Source: an uncultured Woeseiaceae bacterium
Lineage (GTDB): Bacteria; Pseudomonadota; Gammaproteobacteria; Steroidobacterales; Woeseiaceae
NCBI GenBank assembly: GCA_947258565.1
Contig: CAMYJB010000001.1
Location: forward strand, 1 to 64,000
DNA length: 64,000 bases
Direction of reading: 5' to 3'
Every line of letters starts with the position of its first letter. Position 1 is the first letter of the stretch. The notes beneath the pieces were generated by a model. The model was not told where the DNA came from. It was given only the letters and a program-made list of their open reading frames with translations, and searched no databases. The position numbers and the translations under genes are program-made. Shown here one piece after another: positions 43,126-51,818 of this stretch.

Positions 43126-44991
43126 GTGATCGCCAGTCTTTATGCGAGCGTCCTGGTGCTCGCACTGCCATTGAATGCCGCGGCCCTCGAAGCGGAGGTG
43201 CCCGGCATCGTGCTCGACGAGGTGCCGTTCGAGGTCGTAATAAGCGGCGCGCCGGCGGGGGCCGCGGTCGAGGCCCGGTTCGACGGCAAGCGATACTCGG
43301 CTACGGCTGATGACGCCGGCTCCGCCACGCTGGCAGACGTGTTGGTCAGCGGCAGCGGCCGTTTCACCCTCGAGTTCGCAGCGGGCGCGGAGACGGGTTC
43401 CGCCGCGCTGCGCGTGATGCCCGGGTGGGTCTCGCTGTTGCCGGCGTTCACGGCGATTGCCGTCGCGCTGATCATCCGCAGCGTCGTGCCGGCACTGCTG
43501 CTCGGGATCTGGCTCGGCGCGACTGCACTGCAGTCGTTTTCGCTGAAAGGGGCCGGCATCGGGCTGCTCGATTCCTTCCAGGTATTCGTCGCCAATGCCG
43601 TCGCCGACGTGGATCACGCGGCCATCATCCTGTTCACGATGATGATCGGCGGCATGGTCGGCATCATCACGCGCAACGGCGGCATGATGAGCATCGTGAA
43701 GATGGTCGTCAGCCGCGCGAAGACCGCGGCCGGCGCCCAGGTCGCCGCCTGGCTAATGGGCCTGATGATCTTCTTCGACGACTATGCGAACACCCTGGTC
43801 GTCGGTAACACGGCGCGGCCGATTACCGACCAGCTGAAGATCTCGCGCGAGAAGCTCGCCTATATCGTGGATTCTACGGCTGCGCCGGTCGTCAGCATCG
43901 CGCTGATCACCACCTGGATCGGCTACGAAGTCAGTCTCATCGACGAGGCCCTGCAGGGTATCAGCGAACTCGCCGACATACCCGCTTACGCGATCTTCCT
44001 GCAGTCGATCCCCTACAGCTTTTACCCGATTCTCGCGATCATCTTCGTCTTCATGGTTGCCGTTACCGGCCGCGACATGGGGCCCATGTACACGGCGGAA
44101 ATACGCGCCCGCAAGGGTAACGTATTCTCTGTCGGCGATGATGGCGCGGATTCGGCGAGCGAGGACACGCTGGAGCCGAAACCCGACGTGCCGCCCCGGC
44201 CGGTGAACGCTTTCTTACCGATCATCGTCCTGGTCGTGGCGCTGCTCGGCGGCCTGTACGCGACGGGCGAGGGCGATACGATCCGGGACATCATCGGCGA
44301 CGCGGATCCGTACAAGGCGATGATGTGGGCATCCTTCATCGGCGCACTCACCGCGGCCGCGATGTCGATCGGGCAACGCATCCTGACGACCCACGAGACC
44401 GTCGATGCCTGGTATGGCGGAGCGCGGGCCACGCTGTTCGGCATGATCGTGCTGGTGCTCGCATGGTCCATGTCCGACGTCACGACGGCGCTCAACGCCA
44501 AGGGTTACCTGATATCGATCCTCGGCGAGTCGATGCCCGCCGCATGGGTGCCCGCCGCCGTGTTCGTGCTTGCAGGCGTGACGGCATTTGCGACCGGGAC
44601 CAGCTGGGGCACGATGGGCATCCTGGTGCCGCTCGTCGTGCCGCTGGCCTGGGCGGTGATGAGCGTCAACGGCATGACCGAAGCCGGTGACATGCATATT
44701 CTCTACTCGTCCGTCTCCTGCGTGCTCGCCGGTGCCGTCTGGGGTGACCACTGTTCGCCGATTTCGGATACCACCGTGCTGTCGTCGATAGCGTCCGGCT
44801 GCAACCACATCGAGCATGTGCGAACGCAACTGCCGTATGCGCTGCTCGTAGGCCTCGTCGCAATCGTGATCGGCACTGTCCCGGGCGGTTACGGGGTCCC
44901 GCCCTGGGTCTCGCTGCTCGTAGGTGGCGTCATCCTTTACGTGGTGCTCCGCCTGCGCGGCCGGCAGGCGGACGTGGACGCCGCGCGCTGA
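43126..44991 (+). CDS. NhaC-type Na+/H+ antiporter with N-terminal exported domain
   Basis: The product has about ten to twelve transmembrane helices of the NhaC superfamily, with FFDDYANTLVVGNTARPITD, SFIGALTAAAMS and ISDTTVLSSIASGCNHIEHVRTQLPYAL. Before the first transporter helix lies a signal-like segment (LYASVLVLALPLNAAALEA) and an 80- to 90-residue beta-rich domain. The start is uncertain: GTG 43126 is the first ordinary in-frame start after a TTG at 43036 that overlaps the divergent gene, and neither has a good ribosome-binding site. NhaC relatives also exchange organic acids or amines, so a polyamine- or amino-acid-linked substrate is conceivable in this locus. Confidence 0.82.
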   Translation: MIASLYASVLVLALPLNAAALEAEVPGIVLDEVPFEVVISGAPAGAAVEARFDGKRYSATADDAGSATLADVLVSGSGRFTLEFAAGAETGSAALRVMPGWVSLLPAFTAIAVALIIRSVVPALLLGIWLGATALQSFSLKGAGIGLLDSFQVFVANAVADVDHAAIILFTMMIGGMVGIITRNGGMMSIVKMVVSRAKTAAGAQVAAWLMGLMIFFDDYANTLVVGNTARPITDQLKISREKLAYIVDSTAAPVVSIALITTWIGYEVSLIDEALQGISELADIPAYAIFLQSIPYSFYPILAIIFVFMVAVTGRDMGPMYTAEIRARKGNVFSVGDDGADSASEDTLEPKPDVPPRPVNAFLPIIVLVVALLGGLYATGEGDTIRDIIGDADPYKAMMWASFIGALTAAAMSIGQRILTTHETVDAWYGGARATLFGMIVLVLAWSMSDVTTALNAKGYLISILGESMPAAWVPAAVFVLAGVTAFATGTSWGTMGILVPLVVPLAWAVMSVNGMTEAGDMHILYSSVSCVLAGAVWGDHCSPISDTTVLSSIASGCNHIEHVRTQLPYALLVGLVAIVIGTVPGGYGVPPWVSLLVGGVILYVVLRLRGRQADVDAAR

Positions 44992-45076
44992 GCAGGCCCC
45001 AGCCTATACTCGGCGCCACCGCGTAGCGTATCCTGTAAGCCTCAAACCGCAGAGGAGTGCCGGGGTTTGTCCCCAT

Positions 45077-45835
45077 ATGCGTGCGAAACCGATTATTGGC
45101 GTGCCGGCAGATCGTCGCGTCTTTGAGCCCCACCCCTTCCACATGGTGGGCGAAAAATACCTGAAAGCCATTATCGAGGCTGCTGATGCGGTTCCTTTTA
45201 TCATCCCCGTACTCGCGGATGACCTCGCGATCGACGAACTCGTGGACCAGGTCGACGGGGTACTGCTGACCGGCAGCCCGAGCGACATCGAACCGCACCA
45301 TTACGGTGGTGAGTCCGACGATCCTGACGCGTTACGCGATCCGCACCGCGATGCGCTAACGTTGCCGATCGCGCGGCATGCGCTGAATACCGGTGTGCCC
45401 CTGTTCGCCATCTGCCGCGGATTCCAGGAACTCAATGTCGTGCTTGGTGGAACACTGCACCAGAAACTGGGCGACGTGCCCGGATACCATGATCACAAGG
45501 AGAATCCGGCTGACCCGCTCGACGTGCAGTATGGCCCTTCACACCCGGTCACGCTGGTCGAGAGCGGCATGCTCGAAAGCCTGGCCGGCGCCAGGGAGGT
45601 CATGGTGAATTCCCTGCACGGGCAGGGCGTCGACCGGCTGGCGGACGGTGTGACGGTCGAGGCGACGGCGGACGACGGGTTGATAGAGGCCTTCACGGTC
45701 GATGGTGCTGCCGCGTTTGCGCTGGCCGTGCAGTGGCACCCTGAATGGAAAGCGACCAGCAACGATTTCTCGAGCGCGATTTTCCGGGCATTCGGTGATG
45801 CGTGCCGGGAACGTGCCGGCAGACGACGGGTGTAA
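45077..45835 (+). CDS. puuD: Gamma-glutamyl-gamma-aminobutyrate hydrolase-like class I amidotransferase
   Basis: This 252-residue peptidase C26 family protein has its nucleophile Cys at about residue 113 in AICRGFQELNV, the PHHYGGE substrate region and the His-Glu pair in QWHPEW. PuuD releases GABA from gamma-glutamyl-GABA in the putrescine pathway. The GS-like gene starts one base after its stop, which supports that role. ATG 45077 was chosen over the earlier frame start within the antiporter gene. Confidence 0.9.
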   Translation: MRAKPIIGVPADRRVFEPHPFHMVGEKYLKAIIEAADAVPFIIPVLADDLAIDELVDQVDGVLLTGSPSDIEPHHYGGESDDPDALRDPHRDALTLPIARHALNTGVPLFAICRGFQELNVVLGGTLHQKLGDVPGYHDHKENPADPLDVQYGPSHPVTLVESGMLESLAGAREVMVNSLHGQGVDRLADGVTVEATADDGLIEAFTVDGAAAFALAVQWHPEWKATSNDFSSAIFRAFGDACRERAGRRRV

Positions 45836-45836
45836 C

Positions 45837-47168
45837 GTGAATAAAGACGAAATTTTTCAGCCCTGGTTCAAGAAGCGAGGCATCGAAGACGTCGAGGCAT
45901 TCGTGCCGGATATGGCGGGCTCGGCACGCGGCAAGGTCATCCCGTCCACCAAGTTCGGTACGGGCGAGATGAAGATGCCGGAGTCGATCTTCTCGCAGAC
46001 GGTCTCCGGGGGTTACATCGACGATCCGAACAATGTCGAGGACCGCGACATGCTGCTGGTACCGGATGCCACGACCTTGCGGCCCGTACCCTGGGCGAGC
46101 GATCCGGCGGCATCGGTGTTTCTCGACTGCTACCGTCGTGACATGACGCGCGTGCCGACATCGCCGCGCGGCGTGCTGCGAAGTGTACTGGCGAAATTCG
46201 AGTCCAGCGGCTGGATACCCGTGGTCGCGCCGGAGGTCGAATTCTACCTGCTCAGCCCGCACTCGGACCCCATGAAGGAAGCCGAGCCGCCGGAGGGGCG
46301 CCTGGGCTGGACGGAAGGCGCCCGGCAGCCCTACAGCATCGACACGATGAACGATTTCGACCCGTTCATCAACGATGTCTACGCCTACTGCGAGGACCAG
46401 GGGATTCGCATCGATACCCTGTCGCAGGAGGCGGGGCCGGCGCAATTCGAGATCAACTTCCTGCACGGTAACGCGGTGGAACTTGCCGACCAGGTATTCC
46501 TCTTCAAGCGCACCATTCGCGAGGCGGCGATCGAGCACGAAATGCACGCGACGTTTCTTGCGAAGCCTATGTCCGGTGATGCGGGGAGCGCGCTGCATAT
46601 TCACCAGAGCGTGGTGGACAAACAGGGCAACAACGTGTTCTCCACGCCCGAGGGCGAGCCGAGTGATTTGTTCTATGGTTTTCTCGGCGGGCTGCAGCGC
46701 TACATGCCGGACGCCATGCTGATTTTTGCCCCCTACGTGAATTCCTACCGGCGATTCCTGAACCCGAGCGACTCACCGGTAAATCTCGCCTGGGCGATCG
46801 ACAATCGCACGGTCGGCCTGCGTGTGCCCGATGCTGCGCCGGATGCGCGCCGCATCGAGAATCGAGTCGCCGGGTCGGACGTGAACCCGTACCTCGCGAT
46901 CGCGGCGACGCTGGCCTGTGGCTACCTCGGCATGCTGGAAGGTCTGAAACCGACGGACCCGATTACGGGTAGCGCTTACGGCAGCGACTTCAAGCTGCAC
47001 TGGCACATCTATTCCGCGATCGAGGCACTGCAGAGCAGCAACGCGATGCGGAGCATGCTCGGCGACGAGTTCGTCACACTGTATTGCGCGCTCAAGCATG
47101 CCGAGTTCATGGAGTTCGAAGAGATCATCACGCCGTGGGAGCGCGAGATCCTGATGTTCAACGTATGA
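45837..47168 (+). CDS. Gamma-glutamylputrescine synthetase-like GS family protein
   Basis: This 443-residue GS-fold ligase has the motifs VAPEVEFYLL, AGPAQFEINFLHG, GSALHIHQSV, NSYRRFLNPSDSPVNLAWAIDNRTVGLRVP and ENRVAGSDVNPYLAIAATLACG. The sequence is of PuuA type rather than GlnA. GTG 45837 starts one base after the puuD stop; the longer frame is overlap. With the adjacent hydrolase and aminotransferase it fits a gamma-glutamylated polyamine route. It differs clearly from the other GS-like enzyme at 41653. Confidence 0.9.
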   Translation: MNKDEIFQPWFKKRGIEDVEAFVPDMAGSARGKVIPSTKFGTGEMKMPESIFSQTVSGGYIDDPNNVEDRDMLLVPDATTLRPVPWASDPAASVFLDCYRRDMTRVPTSPRGVLRSVLAKFESSGWIPVVAPEVEFYLLSPHSDPMKEAEPPEGRLGWTEGARQPYSIDTMNDFDPFINDVYAYCEDQGIRIDTLSQEAGPAQFEINFLHGNAVELADQVFLFKRTIREAAIEHEMHATFLAKPMSGDAGSALHIHQSVVDKQGNNVFSTPEGEPSDLFYGFLGGLQRYMPDAMLIFAPYVNSYRRFLNPSDSPVNLAWAIDNRTVGLRVPDAAPDARRIENRVAGSDVNPYLAIAATLACGYLGMLEGLKPTDPITGSAYGSDFKLHWHIYSAIEALQSSNAMRSMLGDEFVTLYCALKHAEFMEFEEIITPWEREILMFNV

Positions 47169-47180
47169 CCGAGGTGATAC

Positions 47181-48554
47181 ATGGCGGCGATTGAGAAGCG
47201 GTCGCGACAGGACTGGCAGGAACTGGACAAGGATCACCACCTGCATCCGTTCACGGACCACAAGGCACTGCACGAGAAGCGGTCGCGTATTGTTACGCGT
47301 GCGGAAGGTTCGTATATTTTCGACGCCGATGGCAACCGGATTCTCGACGGCATGTCGGGACTCTGGTGCGTCAATGTCGGCTATGGCCAGCAATCGCTCA
47401 TCGACGCCGTGACACGGCAGCTGCAGGAACTGCCGTACTACAATAATTTTTTCCAGTGCGCGCACCCGCCATCGATCGAGCTTGCGGCGATCCTGCAGCA
47501 GATCAGCCAGCCGCAGTTCAATCGCGTGTTCTTTGCGGGTTCGGGCTCCGAGTCGAACGACACCGTGGTGCGCATGGTGCGCACCTACTGGGACCTGATG
47601 GGCCAGCCGCAGCGTCACACGATCATCAGCCGCAAGAATGCCTATCACGGCTCGACCGTCGCGGCGGCGAGCCTCGGCGGAATGAAACCCATGCACCGGC
47701 AGAGCGGCCTGCCGATACCGGGCATCGAGCATATCGACCAGCCCTACTGGTTCGGCAGCGATCGCAGTCTTTCACCCGACGAATTCGGACTGGCAATGGC
47801 CAGGGCGCTCGAGGACAAGATCCAGGAACTCGGCGCCGACAAGGTGGCCGCGTTCATCGGTGAGCCCATCCAGGGAGCGGGTGGCGTCATTATTCCGCCC
47901 GACACCTACTGGCCCGAGATTCAGCGCATTTGCGACGAACACGGCATCCTGCTGATTTCCGACGAGGTCATCACCGGTTTCGGTCGCCTCGGAGAATGGT
48001 TCGGCGCCGATTATTTCGGTATGCGGCCGGACCTGATGCCGTTTGCGAAAGGCGTGACCTCGGGCTACTTGCCGCTTGGCGGCGTCCTCGTCGGTGATCG
48101 CGTCGCCGACGTGATGATCGAGAAGGGCGGCGAGTTCTTCCACGGCTACACCTACTCCGGTCACCCGGCGTCCTGTGCCGTTGCAATCGCGAATATTCGC
48201 CTGATCCAGGAGGAAGGGCTCGTCGACCGGGTGAAAAACGACATCGGCCCCTACCTGCAGGAACGCTGGCACGAGCTGGGCGAGCACCCGCTCGTCGGCG
48301 AGACGCGCATGGTCGGGCTGATGGGCGCGCTGGAGCTGGTCGCGAACAAGGCGACGCTCGAGCGATTCCCGGAGAAGCGGGGCGCCGGTACGACCTGCCG
48401 CGACATGTTCGTCGAGAACGGGCTGGTACTGAGAGCGGTCGGTGACACGATGGTCTGCGCGCCACCGCTGGTGCTCGAGCGGGAGGAGGCCGACGAACTC
48501 GTGGCGAAGGCCTGGAAATGCCTGGACCTGACCGCCAAAGCGCTCGGGTCCTGA
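47181..48554 (+). CDS. Class III PLP aminotransferase (putrescine/omega-amino acid type)
   Basis: The 457-residue protein is a fold-type I class III aminotransferase. The PLP lysine is K290 in MPFAKGVTSGYLPLGGV; ISDEVITGFGRLG supplies the cofactor Asp, and SGSESNDTVVRMVRTYW the phosphate pocket. The sequence is of the SpuC/putrescine-pyruvate or omega-amino acid-pyruvate type. It would convert putrescine, or a related amine, to the aldehyde. It follows the GS-like gene by 12 nt with AGGTGAT upstream. Confidence 0.9.
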   Translation: MAAIEKRSRQDWQELDKDHHLHPFTDHKALHEKRSRIVTRAEGSYIFDADGNRILDGMSGLWCVNVGYGQQSLIDAVTRQLQELPYYNNFFQCAHPPSIELAAILQQISQPQFNRVFFAGSGSESNDTVVRMVRTYWDLMGQPQRHTIISRKNAYHGSTVAAASLGGMKPMHRQSGLPIPGIEHIDQPYWFGSDRSLSPDEFGLAMARALEDKIQELGADKVAAFIGEPIQGAGGVIIPPDTYWPEIQRICDEHGILLISDEVITGFGRLGEWFGADYFGMRPDLMPFAKGVTSGYLPLGGVLVGDRVADVMIEKGGEFFHGYTYSGHPASCAVAIANIRLIQEEGLVDRVKNDIGPYLQERWHELGEHPLVGETRMVGLMGALELVANKATLERFPEKRGAGTTCRDMFVENGLVLRAVGDTMVCAPPLVLEREEADELVAKAWKCLDLTAKALGS

Positions 48555-48575
48555 GTAGCCGCGAGGAGAAATTGC

Positions 48576-49526
48576 TTGAACAAGAAAGTCACCGATCACG
48601 CGATCGTACGCGAAGAGCTGTACGGCACGACGCCGGAACCGACTTACGGTGGGGCACTGTCATTCATGCGGCGCAAGTACACCCGGGACATGAGCGGTGT
48701 GGACGTCGCTGTGACCGGAATACCGCTGGATACGGCGACTACCAACCGGCCGGGCGCAAGATTCGGCCCCAGGGCGATTCGCGCTGCATCGTCGATCATG
48801 GCCTGGGAGAAACCCTACGGCATGGAATTCGATCCCTTCGACAAGCTTGCAGTTGTCGACGCCGGTGATTGCTTCTTCGATCACGGGCGGCCTGAGACGA
48901 CACCGGAAGAGATCGAGGCGCACGCGTTCGCCATCATCGACCAGGGGCCGGCGCTGTTATCGCTCGGTGGCGATCATTTCGTGTCGTATCCGTTGTTGCG
49001 CGCCCACCAGCGCAAGCACGGCGAGGTGCTGTCGTTGCTGCATTTCGATGCCCACGGCGATACCTGGGCTGATGACAACGATCGCATCGACCACGGCACG
49101 ATGTTCTGGTGGGCGGCGAAGAACGGCCTGATCGATCCGGCCAGATCGGTGCAGATCGGAATCCGCACGACGAACCCGGATACGCTGGGCTTCAACATCA
49201 TCGATGCGCCGGACGTGCACGCATCGGGCCTCGAAGCGGTCATCGCGAGGACGCGCGAGATCCTGGGGGACAGGCCGGTCTACCTGACCTTCGACATCGA
49301 CTGCCTGGACCCCAGCTGCGCGCCGGGGACCGGCACGCCCGTGTGCGGTGGACTCACCACGCACCAGGCGATGGCCCTGCTCAGGGGACTCGCCGGCATC
49401 AACGTCGTGGGTATGGACGTTGTCGAAGTAGCGCCTGCGTACGACGTGGCCGAGATCACGGCGCTTGCCGGGGCGCACCTGGCAATGGAGATGCTGTACC
49501 TGTATGCCCGCCGCCCGGAACCCTGA
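48576..49526 (+). CDS. speB: Agmatinase-family ureohydrolase
   Basis: The 316-residue arginase-superfamily enzyme has the complete binuclear Mn site: GGDHFVSYP, HFDAHGDTW and TFDIDCLDPSCAPGTGTPVCGG. The motif spacing matches agmatinase (agmatine to putrescine plus urea); guanidinobutyrase and related enzymes cannot be separated by eye. TTG 48576 follows GAGGAG (48563-48568) by 7 nt, so the TTG start is supported. It is the last gene of the polyamine cluster. No arginine decarboxylase is in the window. Confidence 0.88.
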   Translation: MNKKVTDHAIVREELYGTTPEPTYGGALSFMRRKYTRDMSGVDVAVTGIPLDTATTNRPGARFGPRAIRAASSIMAWEKPYGMEFDPFDKLAVVDAGDCFFDHGRPETTPEEIEAHAFAIIDQGPALLSLGGDHFVSYPLLRAHQRKHGEVLSLLHFDAHGDTWADDNDRIDHGTMFWWAAKNGLIDPARSVQIGIRTTNPDTLGFNIIDAPDVHASGLEAVIARTREILGDRPVYLTFDIDCLDPSCAPGTGTPVCGGLTTHQAMALLRGLAGINVVGMDVVEVAPAYDVAEITALAGAHLAMEMLYLYARRPEP

Positions 49527-49540
49527 CGGCGCTGCACGAA

Positions 49541-49879
49541 TCAGGCCATGACTTTCTTCAGGCTGTTCTCGTAGTCCGATTTCGGCCGCACGCCGACGAT
49601 CGTATCGACGATCTGGCCTTTGTCGAAGAGCATGACGGTCGGTATCGAGCGAATGCCGTACTGCATCGCAATCTGCTGGTTCGAGTCGACGTCCACTTTT
49701 GCGACCTTGACCTGGCCGTCATACTCCTGTGACAGGGACTCGATAACGGGACCGAGGACGCGGCAGGGACCGCACCATTCAGCCCAGAAATCAACGAGCA
49801 CCGGGGTGTCAGACTGCAGAACCTGGTCCGCGAAGTCATTGTCCGTGACGGCTACCGGGTGCGTTGCTGCTTCGTTCAT
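49541..49879 (-). CDS. Thioredoxin
   Basis: The 112-residue thioredoxin has the redox motif WCGPC at residues 35-39, the buried aspartate in VLVDFWAEW and the cis-proline in SIPTVMLF. It reduces protein disulfides in the cytoplasm. ATG 49879 has GGAG about 8 nt upstream; the longer frame to 49936 is not supported. The gene stands alone and converges with the agmatinase gene. Confidence 0.95.
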   Translation of the reverse strand: MNEAATHPVAVTDNDFADQVLQSDTPVLVDFWAEWCGPCRVLGPVIESLSQEYDGQVKVAKVDVDSNQQIAMQYGIRSIPTVMLFDKGQIVDTIVGVRPKSDYENSLKKVMA

Positions 49880-50008
49880 ACTATGTTTCTCCGTTGCGAC
49901 GGACACCAGAAATGGGATCGGGACCGACGGTTTCAAGCTTTTTGACCATCCAGAGGGTGCCAGTACTCAGATGATTTCGCTATACGGATATTCCGGAGGA
50001 CCGCGGTC

Positions 50009-51052
50009 GTGAACGTGCCGGGACTGGTCCACTTCTTCGAGGAACGCCGTAACCGCGGCGAATCGCTGGTGCTCGTCACCATCTTCAACACCAGCGGCTC
50101 GACCTACAGTAAGGCGGGAACCCACATGCTAATCGACGGCGAGGGTGATTTCCGGGGCATGCTGTCAGGAGGCTGCCTCGAGGGGGATCTCGCGCTGCGC
50201 GCGAGCAAAGTAATCGAATCCGGCACGCCGCAGGCTGTCACCTACGACCTCGCACAGGACGACGAACTCTGGGGCCTTGGCGTTGGCTGTGACGGCGAGA
50301 TGCAGGTTTTCCTGCAGGCGTTGACGGCCGCAAACGGCTACCAGCCCTTTGCGGCTATCGCTACAGCCATGCAGGGAGACAGGCCGGCGCGACTGGCTAT
50401 CGTGATCGAGTCCGAACATGAAGACATCCCTGCCGGCGCCGCGGCGATCGGTGTCGGGGAACGCGTTCGGGGGCTCGGGCTGGCAGATGGGCTGGCCGGG
50501 GGGCTGGTGCAGGATGTCCGGCGTCCTGCGTACGAGCAGGTCAAGCTGGATGACCATCGGATCAGCGTCCTGATGGCGAAGATACATCCACCGCCACGAG
50601 TGCTGGTGCTCGGTGCGGGGCCCGACGCCGAACCCGTCGTGCGCTTCGCCTCGGAACTGGGATGGCGCTGCACGGTCGTCGATCATCGCGACGCCTATAT
50701 CGAAAGCGGTGGCTTCGATGCTGCCGAAAAAGTGATCTGCCTGCCTGCGGGGGAACTTGCCGCGACGCTGGACCTGTCGCAGTATCAGGCGGCCGTGGTC
50801 ATGAGCCATCATCTCGCCACTGATCGCGCCTACCTGGTGCAGCTCGCAACGACGGACATGCGCTATGTCGGCCTGCTCGGGCCTGCGGCCCGCCGCGACC
50901 GCCTGCTGGCGGAGCTGGGAGAAAGCGCGCGGTCCCTGTCCACGCGTCTGCGCGGGCCTGCCGGCATCGACATCGGCGGACGCGGTCCTGCGGCGATCGC
51001 CTTATCGATTGTCGCGGAGGTTCAGGGCGTGCTGCAGGGGCGTATCGGCTGA
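50009..51052 (+). CDS. XdhC/CoxF-family molybdenum hydroxylase maturation protein
   Basis: The 347-residue protein has the XdhC N-terminal domain (LVTIFNTSGSTYSKAGTHMLID, GMLSGGCLEGDL) and a Rossmann-like C-terminal domain (RVLVLGAGPDAEPVVRFASELGW, YVGLLGPAARRDRLL). XdhC inserts the sulfurated molybdenum cofactor into xanthine dehydrogenase-type enzymes. No such enzyme is nearby. GTG 50009 is preceded by GGAGG at 49995-49999 (9-nt spacing). Its TGA abuts the TCA (reverse stop) of the next gene as TGATCA. Confidence 0.9.
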   Translation: MNVPGLVHFFEERRNRGESLVLVTIFNTSGSTYSKAGTHMLIDGEGDFRGMLSGGCLEGDLALRASKVIESGTPQAVTYDLAQDDELWGLGVGCDGEMQVFLQALTAANGYQPFAAIATAMQGDRPARLAIVIESEHEDIPAGAAAIGVGERVRGLGLADGLAGGLVQDVRRPAYEQVKLDDHRISVLMAKIHPPPRVLVLGAGPDAEPVVRFASELGWRCTVVDHRDAYIESGGFDAAEKVICLPAGELAATLDLSQYQAAVVMSHHLATDRAYLVQLATTDMRYVGLLGPAARRDRLLAELGESARSLSTRLRGPAGIDIGGRGPAAIALSIVAEVQGVLQGRIG

Positions 51053-51718
51053 TCAATGCCGCTCGGCGGCCGTGCCCGGCAGGAAACAGCGGATGATCAT
51101 GTCGGCGAGCTCGTTGAGTGCGCCTTCCGAGTCGAAGTCGATATTGCTAGTGCCCTTTATTTCTTCAGAAAGTGCGAGTAGCCCCCCGGCCGATACCCGG
51201 ATCATATTGAACAGGAGTGCAGGATCGCCCGGAAGCGCGATGCCAATTTCCTGCAGCTCCCGCAGGGATTTTACGACGATATTGAACAATGGCCTCAGGT
51301 GACTCTCGACCAGCCAGTCGAGCCGCGGGGACGGACCACTGGACTCCTGCAGGATGAACTTGTGCAATGCCGGCTGACGGTGAGCATAGCGCACGTAGGT
51401 ACGGATGAACGTCTCGGCGCGCGCCCTGGGCTCGTCGGCCGGGACATCCGCCGTCGCCTTGACCAGCGCAATATTGAATTCACGGAATATCCGGTCGGCG
51501 GCAGCGCGCCATAACTGGTCTTTGTTCTTGAAATGGTAGGTAATGAGGGGGTGGTGCACGCCGGCCCGGTCCGCGATGTCTCGCGTGGAGGTGCCTTTGA
51601 ACCCGTTTTCCGAAAAGGCCTCCACAGCCGCGTCCAGCAGTTTCTGCTGCGTCGCGATGCTGCGCTGTTGTTGTTTTCTTGCTGGCCGCTGATTGCCCGC
51701 TGCTGCCCGCTCAGACAT
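51053..51718 (-). CDS. TetR-family transcriptional regulator
   Basis: The 221-residue regulator begins with a basic, glutamine-rich arm, then the TetR helix-turn-helix (STRDIADRAGVHHPLITYHFKNKDQLW) and a C-terminal domain of the CerR/RutR-like type. No operator could be defined upstream. The target may be the adjoining xdhC gene or genes elsewhere. Confidence 0.88.
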   Translation of the reverse strand: MSERAAAGNQRPARKQQQRSIATQQKLLDAAVEAFSENGFKGTSTRDIADRAGVHHPLITYHFKNKDQLWRAAADRIFREFNIALVKATADVPADEPRARAETFIRTYVRYAHRQPALHKFILQESSGPSPRLDWLVESHLRPLFNIVVKSLRELQEIGIALPGDPALLFNMIRVSAGGLLALSEEIKGTSNIDFDSEGALNELADMIIRCFLPGTAAERH

Positions 51719-51818
51719 TCCGGGTCGCCCCTGTTTCTTATTCTCCGGGCTTAGACTAGCGATAAACAGCGAATTGGTCCAGAAAGGACAGTTTCTTGCA
51801 GCCCGGCGTGAGCCGCGA

